The notes: generated from the sequence alone by a model not told the origin. Counted from the stretch's first letter, positions 40,834-49,844 are shown. The stretch: 64,000 nt of DNA from Microvirga sp. ACRRW (GCF_022346925.1 NZ_JAKRNJ010000004.1:310001-374000); one strand, 5' to 3'. A program made the numbers and translations.

Positions 40834-41781
40834 TTACGCCTGATCCTTGCGGCGTCCGAAATCGGGCTCCGCCGTTTCCTGACCCGACGAGATGATGCCG
40901 CGGCGGATGGCGCGGGTGCGGGTGAAGAGATCGTGCAGCTTGTCGCCCTCGCCCCAGCGGATGGCGCGCGCAAGCAGCGCGATATCCTCGTTGAGACGGC
41001 CCAGCATTTCGAGCACGGCTTCCTTGTTGTGCAGGAAGATGTCGCGCCACATAGTGGGATCGGATGCGGCGATGCGCGTGAAGTCGCGGAAGCCGCCGGC
41101 AGAGAACTTGATCACCTCGCCTTGCGTGACGGTTTCCAGATCCGCCGCCGTGCCCACGATGTTGTAGGCGATGAGATGCGGCACGTGGCTCGTAATCGCC
41201 AGCACGAGATCATGATGCTGCGCCGCCATGATCTCCACGTTGGAGCCCATGGCCGTCCAGAAAGCGCGCACGCGTTCGATGGCACCTTCATCCTCGCCTT
41301 CCGGTGGGGTGAGAATGCACCAGCGATTGTGGAAGAGCGTGGCGAAGCCCGCATCGGGGCCTGAATGCTCCGTGCCTGCGACCGGATGCGCGGGCACGAA
41401 ATGCACGCCTTCAGGCAGATGCGGCTGCACCTGCGCGATCACGGACGCTTTCACCGAACCCACATCGGACACGATGCAGCCGGGCTTCAATCCCGGCTTG
41501 ATGACTTCCGCGACAGCGCCGCAGACACCGACCGGCACGCAGAGGATCACGAGATCGGCATTCGTCACGCCCGCCACGAAATCGGTCGTCGCCTCGTCGG
41601 CGATTCCCAATTCGCGCACGCGCGCCACCACCTCTTCGCTGCGATCAATGGCAACGAGGGTGCCTGCAAGATTGAGATGCTTCACCGCGCGCGCAATGGA
41701 CGAGCCGATCAGGCCGAGGCCGATCAGCGCGACGCGTTTGAACAGCGGCTTGTCGAGAGGGGGACCAAGACGCTCAGGCAT
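40834..41781 (-). CDS. tyrC: Prephenate/arogenate dehydrogenase
   Basis: 315 residues. The NAD-binding site is [16 protein letters not shown] near residue 16; [18 protein letters not shown] and the histidine in [11 protein letters not shown] are the catalytic and substrate-binding elements of TyrA-type dehydrogenases. It converts prephenate (or arogenate) toward tyrosine. AAAGGCGG is 5 bp before the ATG, inside the end of hisC, with which it overlaps by 8 bp. The order chorismate mutase-hisC-tyrC in one minus-strand operon is typical of Rhizobiales. The C-terminal 20 residues are hydrophilic and probably disordered. Confidence 0.93.
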   Translation of the reverse strand: MPERLGPPLDKPLFKRVALIGLGLIGSSIARAVKHLNLAGTLVAIDRSEEVVARVRELGIADEATTDFVAGVTNADLVILCVPVGVCGAVAEVIKPGLKPGCIVSDVGSVKASVIAQVQPHLPEGVHFVPAHPVAGTEHSGPDAGFATLFHNRWCILTPPEGEDEGAIERVRAFWTAMGSNVEIMAAQHHDLVLAITSHVPHLIAYNIVGTAADLETVTQGEVIKFSAGGFRDFTRIAASDPTMWRDIFLHNKEAVLEMLGRLNEDIALLARAIRWGEGDKLHDLFTRTRAIRRGIISSGQETAEPDFGRRKDQA

Positions 41782-42877
41782 GGTTGCCGCCTTTCATGAA
41801 ATCGCGCAGAGCCTCGACCACGAGACGGTTCGCTTCCTCGCTGCCGACCGTCAGGCGCAGCGCGTTGGGAATGCCATAAGCCTCGATGCGGCGCAGGATG
41901 AGGCCGCGGCTGGAGAGGAACGCATCCGCGTCTTTCGCGGTCTGCCCGGCTGCTTCGGGGAAATGGATCATCATGAAATTCGCGACGCTCGGCGTGACCT
42001 TCAGCCCCAGCGCCTCGATCTCCTTCGTGAGCCATGCGAGCCATTGCTCGTTGTGCGCGAAAGCCTTCGCCACATGCTCTTCGTCCTGCACCGCCGCGAT
42101 GCCCGCTGCCATGGCGGGGCCGTTCATGTTAAAGGGTCCGCGCACGCGGTTCACCGCATCGGCGATGTGCGCGGGCGCGACCATCCAGCCGACGCGCATG
42201 TTCGCCAGGCCGTAGATCTTCGAGAAGGTGCGCGTCATCACCACGTTCTCTGCCGTGGCGACGAGTTCGAGACCGGCCTCGTAATCGTTGCGGCGCACGT
42301 ATTCCGCGTAAGCCGCATCGAGCACCAGCACCACATGGGGCGGCAGGCCCGCATGCAGGCGCTTCACTTCGTCGAAGGGAATGTAGGTGCCGGTCGGATT
42401 GTTGGGATTGGTGAGAAAAACGATCTTCGTCTTCTCCGTCACGCGCGCCAGAATCGCATCCACATCCGCGTGAAAATCCTTTTCCGGCGCAACGACGGGC
42501 GTGCCGCCGGCAGCGAGAATCGCGATGCGATAGACGAGGAAGCCATGCTCGCTGAAGGCGCCCTCATCGCCCGGACCCACATAGGTATAGGCGAGCAGCG
42601 AGAGCAGCTCGTCGGAGCCCGCGCCGCAGATGATGCGGCTGGGGTCGAGCCCATACTTCGCGCCGATGGCCTCGCGCAGCTTCGTGGCCGAGCCATCCGG
42701 GTAAAGCTCGAGATGATCGAACGTCCGCACCGCCTCGATGGCCTTCGGCGAGGGGCCCAGCGGCGTCTCGTTCGAGGAGAGCTTATGAACCTTCACGCCT
42801 CCCGCGGCCTTGCTCTTGCCGGGCACATAGGCGTCGATCTGCATCACGCCGGGACGGGGTTCGGGACGGACGGACAT
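41774..42877 (-). CDS. hisC: Histidinol-phosphate / aromatic aminotransferase
   Basis: About 367 residues from ATG 42877 (a TTG two codons upstream is in frame). The PLP lysine is K220 in [23 protein letters not shown] and VLDAAYAEY match the class I/II aminotransferase fold. HisC makes histidinol phosphate, and in this operon can also transaminate prephenate-derived keto acids to phenylalanine or tyrosine. Overlap with tyrC (8 bp) and spacing to the chorismate mutase (about 55 bp) put it in the aromatic operon, so an aromatic role is at least as likely as a histidine one. Confidence 0.88.
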   Translation of the reverse strand: MSVRPEPRPGVMQIDAYVPGKSKAAGGVKVHKLSSNETPLGPSPKAIEAVRTFDHLELYPDGSATKLREAIGAKYGLDPSRIICGAGSDELLSLLAYTYVGPGDEGAFSEHGFLVYRIAILAAGGTPVVAPEKDFHADVDAILARVTEKTKIVFLTNPNNPTGTYIPFDEVKRLHAGLPPHVVLVLDAAYAEYVRRNDYEAGLELVATAENVVMTRTFSKIYGLANMRVGWMVAPAHIADAVNRVRGPFNMNGPAMAAGIAAVQDEEHVAKAFAHNEQWLAWLTKEIEALGLKVTPSVANFMMIHFPEAAGQTAKDADAFLSSRGLILRRIEAYGIPNALRLTVGSEEANRLVVEALRDFMKGGNHA

Positions 42878-42932
42878 TTTCAAAACTTTCTAGGCAAACG
42901 ATTGCGAACAGGGCTCTAACCCAGCTTGATCT

Positions 42933-43772
42933 TCATTTCACGTGGAAACGTTCGGCATGGCTGCCGATCTCCGCGAGCTGGGCGAGGCTGGCGCCCGCCT
43001 CCGTCAGCTCCTGCTGAAGGCGGGAGGCTTCCACGATGCCGGGCACCGCGATCAACTCCGAGAGGCCGTTGGCATCGGCAGCACTTGCCACCACCTCACC
43101 GCCGAGCCGCGTCAGCGCCTGGTTCGCGCCCTTGTGCCAGCGCTCGAACTGGGCCGCATAGAGCACTACGTCGCGCACGGCATTATCGACGAGAGGCTTG
43201 GAGATCACGAAAACCGGCGTGCCCGCCGGATGGTCCGGCCGCTCAATGAAGGGCAACCGCGCGATGACCTTCGGCCGGTCCTTCTCTGCGAGCGTGCGCC
43301 ACCACGCGCCACTGGTCGCGCCCTGGTCGAGGCGGAAGATGCCGAGATCGCCCTTGGAGGTCGCCACGGCCTCGATCACCGCCGCCGCACTGGGGTGAGT
43401 GATGTAAGGAACTGTGAAGCCGAAATGGAATCGGGCCGAGTCGCGCATGGGCGCATCGCCCCCCGACACGTCGGCATGGACCGAGTAGTTCGACTGCACA
43501 TAGGTGAAGGTGCCGATGATCACCCGCCAGATGCTCTCCACCGTATCGAGCGGCAGCAGGCCCGTGTGGCGCTCGGCCAAAGCCTTCATCATCGAGGCCT
43601 CGCGGCCCGGGCGGAAGGCGGAGCTGATCCCCGTCTCGGACGCCTTCTTGGACTCGATCAGCCGGTCGATGATAGTGCCGCGCTCCATGAGCAGCCGGTG
43701 CATCGCCTCGTCGATACGGTCGATCTCCTGGCGCAGCTCGGCAAGGGACGGTGCGGGCTTTGCGGTGCTCAT
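42933..43772 (-). CDS. Chorismate mutase with extended C-terminal domain
   Basis: 279 residues from ATG 43772; the open frame extends upstream into the repeat-rich spacer without support. Residues about 1-90 form an AroQ-type chorismate mutase: LAELRQEIDRIDEAMHRLLMERG, then GREASMMKALAERH, containing the arginine and lysine residues that bind chorismate. The remaining 180 residues begin HFGFTVPYITHPSAAAVIEAV and include LGIFRLDQGATSGAWW. The fold order is like the catalytic region of a P-protein, but the GxxGTFS and TRF motifs of prephenate dehydratase are absent. I therefore call it a mutase with a divergent dehydratase-like domain. It heads the hisC-tyrC operon. Confidence 0.85.
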   Translation of the reverse strand: MSTAKPAPSLAELRQEIDRIDEAMHRLLMERGTIIDRLIESKKASETGISSAFRPGREASMMKALAERHTGLLPLDTVESIWRVIIGTFTYVQSNYSVHADVSGGDAPMRDSARFHFGFTVPYITHPSAAAVIEAVATSKGDLGIFRLDQGATSGAWWRTLAEKDRPKVIARLPFIERPDHPAGTPVFVISKPLVDNAVRDVVLYAAQFERWHKGANQALTRLGGEVVASAADANGLSELIAVPGIVEASRLQQELTEAGASLAQLAEIGSHAERFHVK

Positions 43773-44164
43773 GGCTTCGGTCCTGAAACGTTGCGCCTTT
43801 CTTTGACCCGTTTGCATCCGCTTGTCATCCCCGGCGATGGGGAGCGAAGGAAGCGGCAACAATCTCCTTGATGAGAACAGCTTCCTCCCGGGGCCGCGCA
43901 GCGGAACCCGGGATCGCCCGACGAGAATGGCGCAGATCCCCTCTCCCGAGTGGGAGAGGGATGAAGGGTGGGGGTCGCAAAGTCCAAGCGCTGCGCTTCA
44001 TCCAGTGCATGCACAGAGGCTACAGCGTCCGACTTGTCATCCCGCCCACCCGGTTGCACCACCCCCACCCCTAACCCCTCCCCGCAAGGGGGAGGGAGGA
44101 GGCGTCCTATCCTGCGTACGATCCCGGCTCGGCTTTGCCGTCCGGGATGACGAGAGGTGGACAG
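43773..44164. repeat. Mosaic of decayed repeats and hairpins upstream of the aromatic operon
   Basis: No gene is supported here. Partial copies of the TGTCATCCCCGG repeat arm occur at about 43824 and 44035, and a GGGATGAC arm near 44146. CCCTCTCCC (43939-43947) pairs with GGGAGAGGG (43952-43960), and CCTCCCC (44077-44083) with GGGGAGG (44089-44095). These are types of intergenic palindrome common in alphaproteobacteria; the patchwork suggests repeated insertion and decay. It separates the mutase start from the metX leader. Confidence 0.65.
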
Positions 44165-44204
44165 GGAGGAGCCGGTGCAAGGAGCGCATGTTCCGCTTTT
44201 GTTC

Positions 44205-44233
44205 TTGACAAGGTTCCTAACCTTGGCTATAGC
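44205..44233 (+). promoter_or_regulatory. Strong sigma-70-like promoter for metX
   Basis: TTGACA at 44205-44210, a 17-bp spacer and TATAGC at 44228-44233 closely match the housekeeping consensus. The predicted start near 44240 leaves about 400 nt before the metX ATG. Confidence 0.7.
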
Positions 44234-44239
44234 TGTTGG

Positions 44240-44639
44240 TGTCCCGGCTCAACGAGGGGCGCGCTCGCGAGGCGTCGTGATTGTCGGAGCCGGGAGCGGT
44301 CCTGTGTCAGGTTTCGCAAACCTGTCGGCGGGAGGCCCATCGTTGAAAGACACGGTGTACGCCTAAAAGAACCGTGCGCGAGGAGCCGTCGGGTTCTTCA
44401 CACACTCCACAATCGAGCCGGACGCCTCCTCGCGTCTCCCTCGACCTATCCCCTCGGAGCCAAAAGCTCGCGAGGTCATTCCCCCATGCCTTTGCCCACG
44501 CGCTCTTTGACAACAGACAACCGTGTTGCTCCCCTCGCACCAAGACCTCGCAACTCAGCCATGAACCCTCATCTTCGTTGACGGCTGGACCTGCCCGAAT
44601 TACGGATTGTTCGGCAAACCGAACACGGCCGCATCATCC
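44240..44639 (+). promoter_or_regulatory. Structured metX leader, candidate riboswitch or attenuator
   Basis: Hairpins seen: CCCGGCTC (44243-44250) with GAGCCGGG (44287-44294), enclosing a CG-rich inner stem; CAGGTTT (44308-44314) with AAACCTG (44318-44324); and AAGAACC (44367-44373) with GGTTCTT (44392-44398). CGCGAGGAG (44378-44386) is also complementary to CTCCTCGCG downstream, allowing alternative pairing. No gene fits this stretch. I could not match it to the known alphaproteobacterial SAM-II signature. Confidence 0.45.
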
Positions 44640-45809
44640 ATGACATCGTCCCCCCTCTCCCTGGAAGCGCGAAGCCAAGCCGACGATCCGTCGAGTCTGG
44701 TCATGCGCTTCGGCGCGGACGAGCCCCTGATGATGGATTCCGGCATCGCGCTTAGCCCCTGGCAGATCGCCTACCAGACCTACGGCACGCTCAACGCCGA
44801 GAAGTCCAACGCGGTGCTGATCTGCCATGCGCTCACCGGCGACCAGCATGTGGCGAACGATAATCCGGTGACGGGCAAGCCGGGCTGGTGGCTGACCATG
44901 ATCGGCCCCGGCAAGCCGGTGGACACCGACCGCTTCTTCGTGATCTGCGCCAATGTGATCGGCGGCTGCATGGGCAGCACGGGCCCGGCCTCGACCGATC
45001 CTGCGACCGGCCAGCCCTATGCCCTGAATTTTCCGGTGGTCACCATCCGCGACATGGTGCGCGCTCAAGGAGCCCTCATCGACCGCTTAGGCATCGAAAC
45101 CCTGTTCTGCGTGATCGGCGGCTCCATGGGCGGCATGCAGGTGCTGCAATGGGCGGCGAGCTATTCGCATCGCGTCTTCGCGGCCCTGCCCATCGCCACC
45201 GCCGCGCGCCACTCGGCCCAGAACATCGCCTTTCACGAGGTCGGCCGCCAGGCCGTGATGGCCGATCCCGACTGGCGCGGCGGACGCTATCTGCTCGAGG
45301 GCACGCGGCCCTCGAAAGGCCTCGCGGTGGCGCGCATGGGCGCGCACATCACATACCTTTCCGAGATGGCGCTGCACCGGAAATTCGGCCGCAACTTCCA
45401 GGACCGTTCAGCGCCGACCTTCTCCTTCGACGCCGATTTCCAGATCGAGAGCTATCTGCGCTATCAGGGCATCTCCTTCGTCGAGCGGTTCGATGCCAAT
45501 TCCTACCTCTACGTGACGCGGGCGATGGATTATTTCGATCTCGCGGCGGAGCATGGCGGCTCACTCGCCAAAGCCTTCAAGGGCTCGGCCACGCGCTTCT
45601 GCGTGATCTCGTTCACCTCCGACTGGCTCTTCCCCACCACCGACTCGCGCGCCATCGTGCATGCGCTCAATGCGGCGGCAGCATCGGTCGGTTTCGTGGA
45701 GGTGGAAAGCGACAAGGGGCACGACGCCTTCCTGCTCGAAGAGCCGGAAATGTTTGCGGCAGCGCGGGGCTTCATCGACGCGGCAGCACGCGTGCGGGGG
45801 ATCGCATGA
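44640..45809 (+). CDS. metX: Homoserine O-acetyltransferase
   Basis: 389 residues from ATG 44640. An alpha/beta-hydrolase fold with nucleophile S162 in GGSMGGMQ, Asp in SFTSDWLFP and His in KGHDAFL; the early CHALTGDQH and GGCMGSTGP segments bind homoserine and the acyl donor. It makes O-acetylhomoserine for sulfhydrylation or trans-sulfuration to methionine. In some alphaproteobacteria the protein family uses succinyl-CoA instead, so the donor is not decided. A poor ribosome site and a long leader suggest regulated translation. The stop overlaps metW by 4 bp. Confidence 0.93.
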   Translation: MTSSPLSLEARSQADDPSSLVMRFGADEPLMMDSGIALSPWQIAYQTYGTLNAEKSNAVLICHALTGDQHVANDNPVTGKPGWWLTMIGPGKPVDTDRFFVICANVIGGCMGSTGPASTDPATGQPYALNFPVVTIRDMVRAQGALIDRLGIETLFCVIGGSMGGMQVLQWAASYSHRVFAALPIATAARHSAQNIAFHEVGRQAVMADPDWRGGRYLLEGTRPSKGLAVARMGAHITYLSEMALHRKFGRNFQDRSAPTFSFDADFQIESYLRYQGISFVERFDANSYLYVTRAMDYFDLAAEHGGSLAKAFKGSATRFCVISFTSDWLFPTTDSRAIVHALNAAAASVGFVEVESDKGHDAFLLEEPEMFAAARGFIDAAARVRGIA

Positions 45810-46450
45810 CATCAGGTCTCACCCTGCCCGCCACGGACCTCGCTACCGGCCACCGCCTCGACTTCCTGCTCGTCGCCGACATGGTCGAGCCAGGCTCGCG
45901 CGTGCTTGACGTGGGCTGCGGCGACGGCGCGCTGCTCTCGCTCCTGCGCGACCGCAAGAACGTGGACGGGCGCGGCATCGAGATTTCCCGCGAGGGCGTG
46001 AATGCCTGCCTTGCAAAAGGCCTGCCGGTGATCCAGGGCGATGCGGATACGGATCTTTCCGATTACCCGGACGATGCCTTCGATTACGTGATCCTCTCGC
46101 AGACGATCCAAGCGACACGCCAGCCGCGCGTGGTGCTTGAAAACCTGCTGCGCATCGGCCGCCGCGCCATCGTGTCGTTCCCGAATTTCGGCCATTGGCG
46201 CGTTCGTGTCGATCTGGCGCTCAAGGGTCGGATGCCGGTAACGGAAAACCTGCCCTATTCCTGGTACGACACGCCCAACATCCATTTCTGCACCATCCGC
46301 GATTTCGTGGAGCTGTGTCGCGAAGTCGGCGCGCAGATGGAAAAAGCTGTCGCCCTCAATGCAGGCGGCAAGCCCATGCAGGTGAGCCTGCCTTGGTGGG
46401 TCTGGAACCTCGTCGGCGATCAGGGCGTGTTTCTGCTGAAGCGGAAGTAG
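45806..46450 (+). CDS. metW: Methionine biosynthesis protein MetW
   Basis: 214 residues. A SAM-methyltransferase fold with motif [30 protein letters not shown] and the MetW-typical [12 protein letters not shown] and [14 protein letters not shown] motifs. MetW occurs almost only next to metX and is needed for its activity as a partner or stabiliser. ATGA overlap couples its translation to metX. Repeat copy C follows after 10 bp. Confidence 0.94.
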   Translation: MTSGLTLPATDLATGHRLDFLLVADMVEPGSRVLDVGCGDGALLSLLRDRKNVDGRGIEISREGVNACLAKGLPVIQGDADTDLSDYPDDAFDYVILSQTIQATRQPRVVLENLLRIGRRAIVSFPNFGHWRVRVDLALKGRMPVTENLPYSWYDTPNIHFCTIRDFVELCREVGAQMEKAVALNAGGKPMQVSLPWWVWNLVGDQGVFLLKRK

Positions 46451-46460
46451 TCAGCCTCAG

Positions 46461-46562
46461 TGTCATTCCCGGCCGGAGCGCAGCGAAGGGGAAGGGAATC
46501 CATAGCGCAGCGCTTGATCGTGGATCCCCTTCCCTCGCCTGCGGCTTGGCCTGAGGATGACA
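46461..46562. repeat. About 100-bp palindromic intergenic repeat, copy C
   Basis: Starts TGTCATTCCCGG and ends GAGGATGACA. It is the same element as copies A and B, inserted in the opposite orientation. The centre reads CCATAG...CGTGG. It fills the gap between the metW stop (46450) and the GIY-YIG stop (46571). Confidence 0.88.
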
Positions 46563-46570
46563 CCACCTCC

Positions 46571-46861
46571 TCAAGCAGCTGTTGGATCGAGATCGGCCCA
46601 TTCAGGATTGGACTGCTCGATAAGCTTTATCTTCCAAGCTCGATTCCAGCCCTTCAGCTGTTTCTCACGTGCAATGGCCTCGTGAATATCGTCATACCAT
46701 TCGACATAGACGAGCCTTGTCACTCCATACCGACGCGTAAAGCCAGCTATAGCCAGAGACTTATGCTGCTCCATTCTCTGTAAGGGATTTCCGGTGACAC
46801 CAATATAGAGCGTGCCATTCTTTCGACTGGCTAAGATATATACAGCGTAGCTCTTAGACAT
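46571..46861 (-). CDS. GIY-YIG nuclease family protein, single domain
   Basis: 96 residues. YAVYILASRKNGTLYIGVTGNPLQRMEQH, cited here only by its parts YAVYILAS (GIY position) and LYIGVT (YIG position), shows the nuclease core; the downstream R28 region (LQRMEQHK) and the EKQLKGWNR segment with the metal-binding Glu (AIAREKQLK) complete it. It has no DNA-binding or partner domain. Such UPF0213-like genes are often multicopy in alphaproteobacteria. Its stop is 8 bp from repeat C, and only 15 bp separate its start from the end of xerD, so it looks inserted between metW and xerD. Real function is unknown. Confidence 0.88.
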   Translation of the reverse strand: MSKSYAVYILASRKNGTLYIGVTGNPLQRMEQHKSLAIAGFTRRYGVTRLVYVEWYDDIHEAIAREKQLKGWNRAWKIKLIEQSNPEWADLDPTAA

Positions 46862-46876
46862 CGCGCTTGCCTGAAA

Positions 46877-47809
46877 CTACCCCTCTCCCGACGACAGCGG
46901 GTGCAGATCGCGCACCATGCTCTTCAGACGCTCGTCCAACACGTGCGTATAGATCTGCGTCGTCGAGATGTCGGAATGGCCGAGCAACTCCTGCACCACG
47001 CGCAAGTCCGCGCCATTCTGGAGCAGGTGGCTCGCGAAGGCGTGGCGCAGCACGTGCGGGCTGATCTTGTCGGCGCGCAGGCCTGCTCCGCCCGCCACGT
47101 TTTTCAACTCGCGCGCGAAGGCCTGGCGGGTGAGATAACCGGTCTCGCTGTCGGCGGGAAACAGCCAGGGGCCTACCGCCTTTCCCTGCTCCTCCAGCAG
47201 CGCGAGATAGGCGCGCGCCGCATCCCGCGCCGCATCGGTGAGCGGCACGAGGCGCTCCTTCGCGCCTTTTCCCCGAACCACGAGGAAGCGGTCGCGGGTC
47301 TTGGCAGCGCTACGCGGAAGCGAGACGAGCTCGGAGACGCGCAGGCCCGTGGCATAGAGCAGTTCCAGCAGGCACGCCATGCGCGCGGCCCTCAGACGCT
47401 CGGCAGGTGAGGCCTTAGGGTGCGAGACGCCCTCGTGGGCCACCTGCAGCAGGCGGTCGACCTGATCGACGGACAGGACCTTGGGCAGTGCCCTGCCCCG
47501 CTTCGGCGCCGAGACGGCTGCCGTGGGGTCGGCGGGGGCATAGCCTTCCACATACAAAAATTTGTGAAACTGGCGAACGGCGGAAAGCCTGCGGGCGGCG
47601 GACGAGGCCTTCAGGCCACGCTCCTCCAGGCTTGCCATGAAGCCGCGAATGATGGCGGCGGAGGCGTTGTCGGGCTGAGCCTTTTCCTCGGTGAGAAAGC
47701 TTAGGTAATCGTCGAGGTCGCGCCGATAGGCGTCCAGCGTGTTCTTGGAAGCGCCGCGCTCGGCGGCAAGCATATCCAGGAAAAGGCTGGCCTGGCGCGC
47801 GCCGTTCAT
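46877..47809 (-). CDS. xerD: Tyrosine site-specific recombinase XerD
   Basis: 310 residues from ATG 47809. The SAM-like N-terminal domain (FLDMLAAERGASKNTLDAYRRDL) is followed by the catalytic domain with R in ATGLRVSEL, K in VVRGKGAKERL, HxxR in SPHVLRHAFASHLL, H in LGHSDISTTQIYTHV, and the Tyr nucleophile in the same segment. It resolves chromosome dimers at dif with XerC. The frame is open further upstream, but the short gene before it ends with a stop that overlaps the ATG by one base, which fixes the start. Confidence 0.93.
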   Translation of the reverse strand: MNGARQASLFLDMLAAERGASKNTLDAYRRDLDDYLSFLTEEKAQPDNASAAIIRGFMASLEERGLKASSAARRLSAVRQFHKFLYVEGYAPADPTAAVSAPKRGRALPKVLSVDQVDRLLQVAHEGVSHPKASPAERLRAARMACLLELLYATGLRVSELVSLPRSAAKTRDRFLVVRGKGAKERLVPLTDAARDAARAYLALLEEQGKAVGPWLFPADSETGYLTRQAFARELKNVAGGAGLRADKISPHVLRHAFASHLLQNGADLRVVQELLGHSDISTTQIYTHVLDERLKSMVRDLHPLSSGEG

Positions 47810-47955
47810 CAGGAGGAAGGGTTCCGCTGGGTGGGAACCGGCACCGTGATCTCGCGCGGATCGGGCTGGACGAGGGTCGCCAGCGCGAACATGGCGGCAA
47901 ACCCTAGGCCCGCGAGAATGGCAACGACGAGGAGAAACCGGAATAAGGTGGGCAA
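47809..47955 (-). CDS. 48-residue membrane-anchored protein upstream of xerD
   Basis: Reading the minus strand from TTG 47955 gives PTLFRFLLVVAILAGLGFAA, continuing with a hydrophobic stretch to residue 28 and then LVQPDPREITVPVP and a stop. AGAGGG lies 4 bp before the TTG. It is one membrane helix with a short basic N-terminus and a proline-rich tail. Its TGA overlaps the xerD ATG (TGATG). Short proteins with this helix and a PREITV-type tail occur upstream of xerD in other Rhizobiales, so it is probably real, though its function is unknown. Confidence 0.7.
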   Translation of the reverse strand: MPTLFRFLLVVAILAGLGFAAMFALATLVQPDPREITVPVPTQRNPSS

Positions 47956-48090
47956 TGGACCCTCTTCTTAGCGTTCCTTCGCTACAACCATGCATGGGCC
48001 GCAAAGGCAAGTACTTACGTTAAGGTTCATTCCACATGGCCCCGATAAGCTCCCTGTGACAGAGCCTATGCCGCGTGCTAGGACAAGCTC

Positions 48091-48720
48091 ATGAACAATA
48101 TCAGCCGCTTCAATCCGCTCGATGAAGCTGGCGGGCAGACTGAAAATCGCCGGCGCGGCCACCCGATCAGCCGCCAGCTCGGCGCGCGTTCGATCGTGCT
48201 CGTCGGGCTCATGGGCGCCGGGAAGAGCACGGTGGGCCGAAGATTGGCCCAGACGCTCAAACTGCCTTTCCGCGACGCCGATCACGAGATCGAGGCGGCC
48301 GCCGGCATGACGATTCCCGACATCTTCGCCATCCATGGCGAGGAGCACTTCCGCGACGGCGAGCGCCGGGTCATCGCCCGCCTGCTCCAGGAAGGCCCCA
48401 TGGTGCTGGCCACCGGCGGTGGAGCCTTCATGAACGAGGATACGCGCCGGAACATCGCCGAGCAGGGCATTTCGGTCTGGCTGAAGGCCGATCTCGACGT
48501 GCTCATGCGCCGTGTCCGCAAGCGCGACACCCGCCCCCTCCTGCGCAATCCCGACCCGGAAGGCACCATGCGACGGCTCATGGAACTCCGCTATCCGGTC
48601 TATGCCCTGGCGGACCTCACCATCGATTCGCACGAGGCGCCGCACGACCGCGTGGTGGCCGACATCATCAAGGCCGTCAGCGGCTGGTTCGCCAAGGGAC
48701 AACAGGGGAACGCCGAATGA
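48091..48720 (+). CDS. aroK: Shikimate kinase
   Basis: 209 residues, longer than E. coli AroK by a 30-residue N-terminal extension (NNISRFNPLDEAGG...) common in Rhizobiales. Walker A is GLMGAGKSTVGRRLA; the shikimate-binding FRDADHEIEAAAGMTIPDIF, GERRVIARLL and LATGGGAF segments follow in order. It phosphorylates shikimate. The stop overlaps aroB by 4 bp. Confidence 0.94.
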   Translation: MNNISRFNPLDEAGGQTENRRRGHPISRQLGARSIVLVGLMGAGKSTVGRRLAQTLKLPFRDADHEIEAAAGMTIPDIFAIHGEEHFRDGERRVIARLLQEGPMVLATGGGAFMNEDTRRNIAEQGISVWLKADLDVLMRRVRKRDTRPLLRNPDPEGTMRRLMELRYPVYALADLTIDSHEAPHDRVVADIIKAVSGWFAKGQQGNAE

Positions 48721-49844
48721 GCAGCGCATCGCCCATCACGGTTCCGGTCCCCCTGGGCGACCGGGCCTATGACATCCTTGTCGGGCGAGGCCTGATCGAG
48801 ACAGCAGGCTCCCGCATCGCGGCCCTCGGCGCCCGCGCCGCCGCCATCGTGACGGACGAGCATGTAGGGCCTCTCTATGCGCACTCCCTCGCTCATGCCC
48901 TGCAGGCCAATGGCCTGCGCACGTCCATCATCACCCTGCCCCCAGGCGAGGCGACGAAGTCCTATGCCAGCCTGGAGCGCGTTTGCGACGCGGTGCTCGA
49001 GGCAAAGATCGAGCGCGGCGATCTCGTGGTCGCGCTGGGCGGCGGCGTGATCGGCGATCTCGCGGGCTTTGCCGCCGCCGTGGTGCGCCGTGGCGTGCGT
49101 TTCGTGCAGGTGCCGACCTCCCTGCTCTCGCAGGTCGATTCCTCCGTCGGCGGCAAGACCGGCATCAATTCCCGCCACGGCAAGAACCTCGTCGGCGCGT
49201 TCCATCAGCCGAGCCTCGTGCTGGCCGATACGGCCCTCCTCGATACGCTGCCTCCCCGCGAGATGCGCGCCGGCTATGCCGAGGTAGTGAAATATGGCCT
49301 CATCGACGATGCGGGCTTCTTCGCCTGGTGCGAGGAGAACTGGACCGGGATCTTCGAAGGCGGCCCGGAGCGCAACGAGGCCGTGGCGCAGAGCTGCCGC
49401 GCCAAGGCCGCCGTGGTGGTGCGCGACGAGCACGAGACCGGTGACCGTGCCCTGCTCAATCTCGGCCATACCTTCGGCCACGCGCTGGAGCGCATCACGC
49501 GATACGATTCAGCACGCCTCGTCCACGGCGAGGGCGTCGCCATCGGCCTCAACCTCGCCTTCCGCTTCTCGGCCGCCTTAGGCCTGTGCACGCTCTCCGA
49601 CGCGGAGCGCATCGAGGCGCATCTGAAGGACGTTGGACTTCCCACGCGCCTGTCCCATGTACCGGGTGGGTGCGGCACGGTGGATGAGCTTCTGGACGCC
49701 ATGGCACAAGACAAAAAGGTGAAGGGCGGATCGCTCACGTTCATCCTCGCGCGAGGGATCGGACAGAGCTTCATCGCGCCCGGCATCGAGGCGGAGAAAG
49801 TCCGCGCATTCCTGATGAGTGAAATCAACGCATCGTCGTCATGA
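48717..49844 (+). CDS. aroB: 3-dehydroquinate synthase
   Basis: 375 residues. The NAD site GGGVIGDLAGF, and the metal/substrate motifs RGVRFVQVPTSLLSQVDSSVGGKTGIN and NLGHTFGHALE (metal histidines), are complete. It cyclises DAHP to dehydroquinate as the second step of the shikimate pathway. It is translationally coupled to aroK (4-bp overlap) and to the CorC-like gene (4-bp overlap), an operon order widespread in alphaproteobacteria. Confidence 0.95.
   Translation: MSSASPITVPVPLGDRAYDILVGRGLIETAGSRIAALGARAAAIVTDEHVGPLYAHSLAHALQANGLRTSIITLPPGEATKSYASLERVCDAVLEAKIERGDLVVALGGGVIGDLAGFAAAVVRRGVRFVQVPTSLLSQVDSSVGGKTGINSRHGKNLVGAFHQPSLVLADTALLDTLPPREMRAGYAEVVKYGLIDDAGFFAWCEENWTGIFEGGPERNEAVAQSCRAKAAVVVRDEHETGDRALLNLGHTFGHALERITRYDSARLVHGEGVAIGLNLAFRFSAALGLCTLSDAERIEAHLKDVGLPTRLSHVPGGCGTVDELLDAMAQDKKVKGGSLTFILARGIGQSFIAPGIEAEKVRAFLMSEINASSS

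Noticed and set aside
44564..44584. Six-codon leader peptide MNPHLR before metX
   Set aside because: It contains only one Met beyond chance, has no ribosome site and no adjacent terminator typical of attenuators.
44240..44640. SAM-II riboswitch upstream of metX
   Set aside because: The expected UUUAACC and GCUAAA pseudoknot elements are not found in the right order; only unassigned hairpins are seen.
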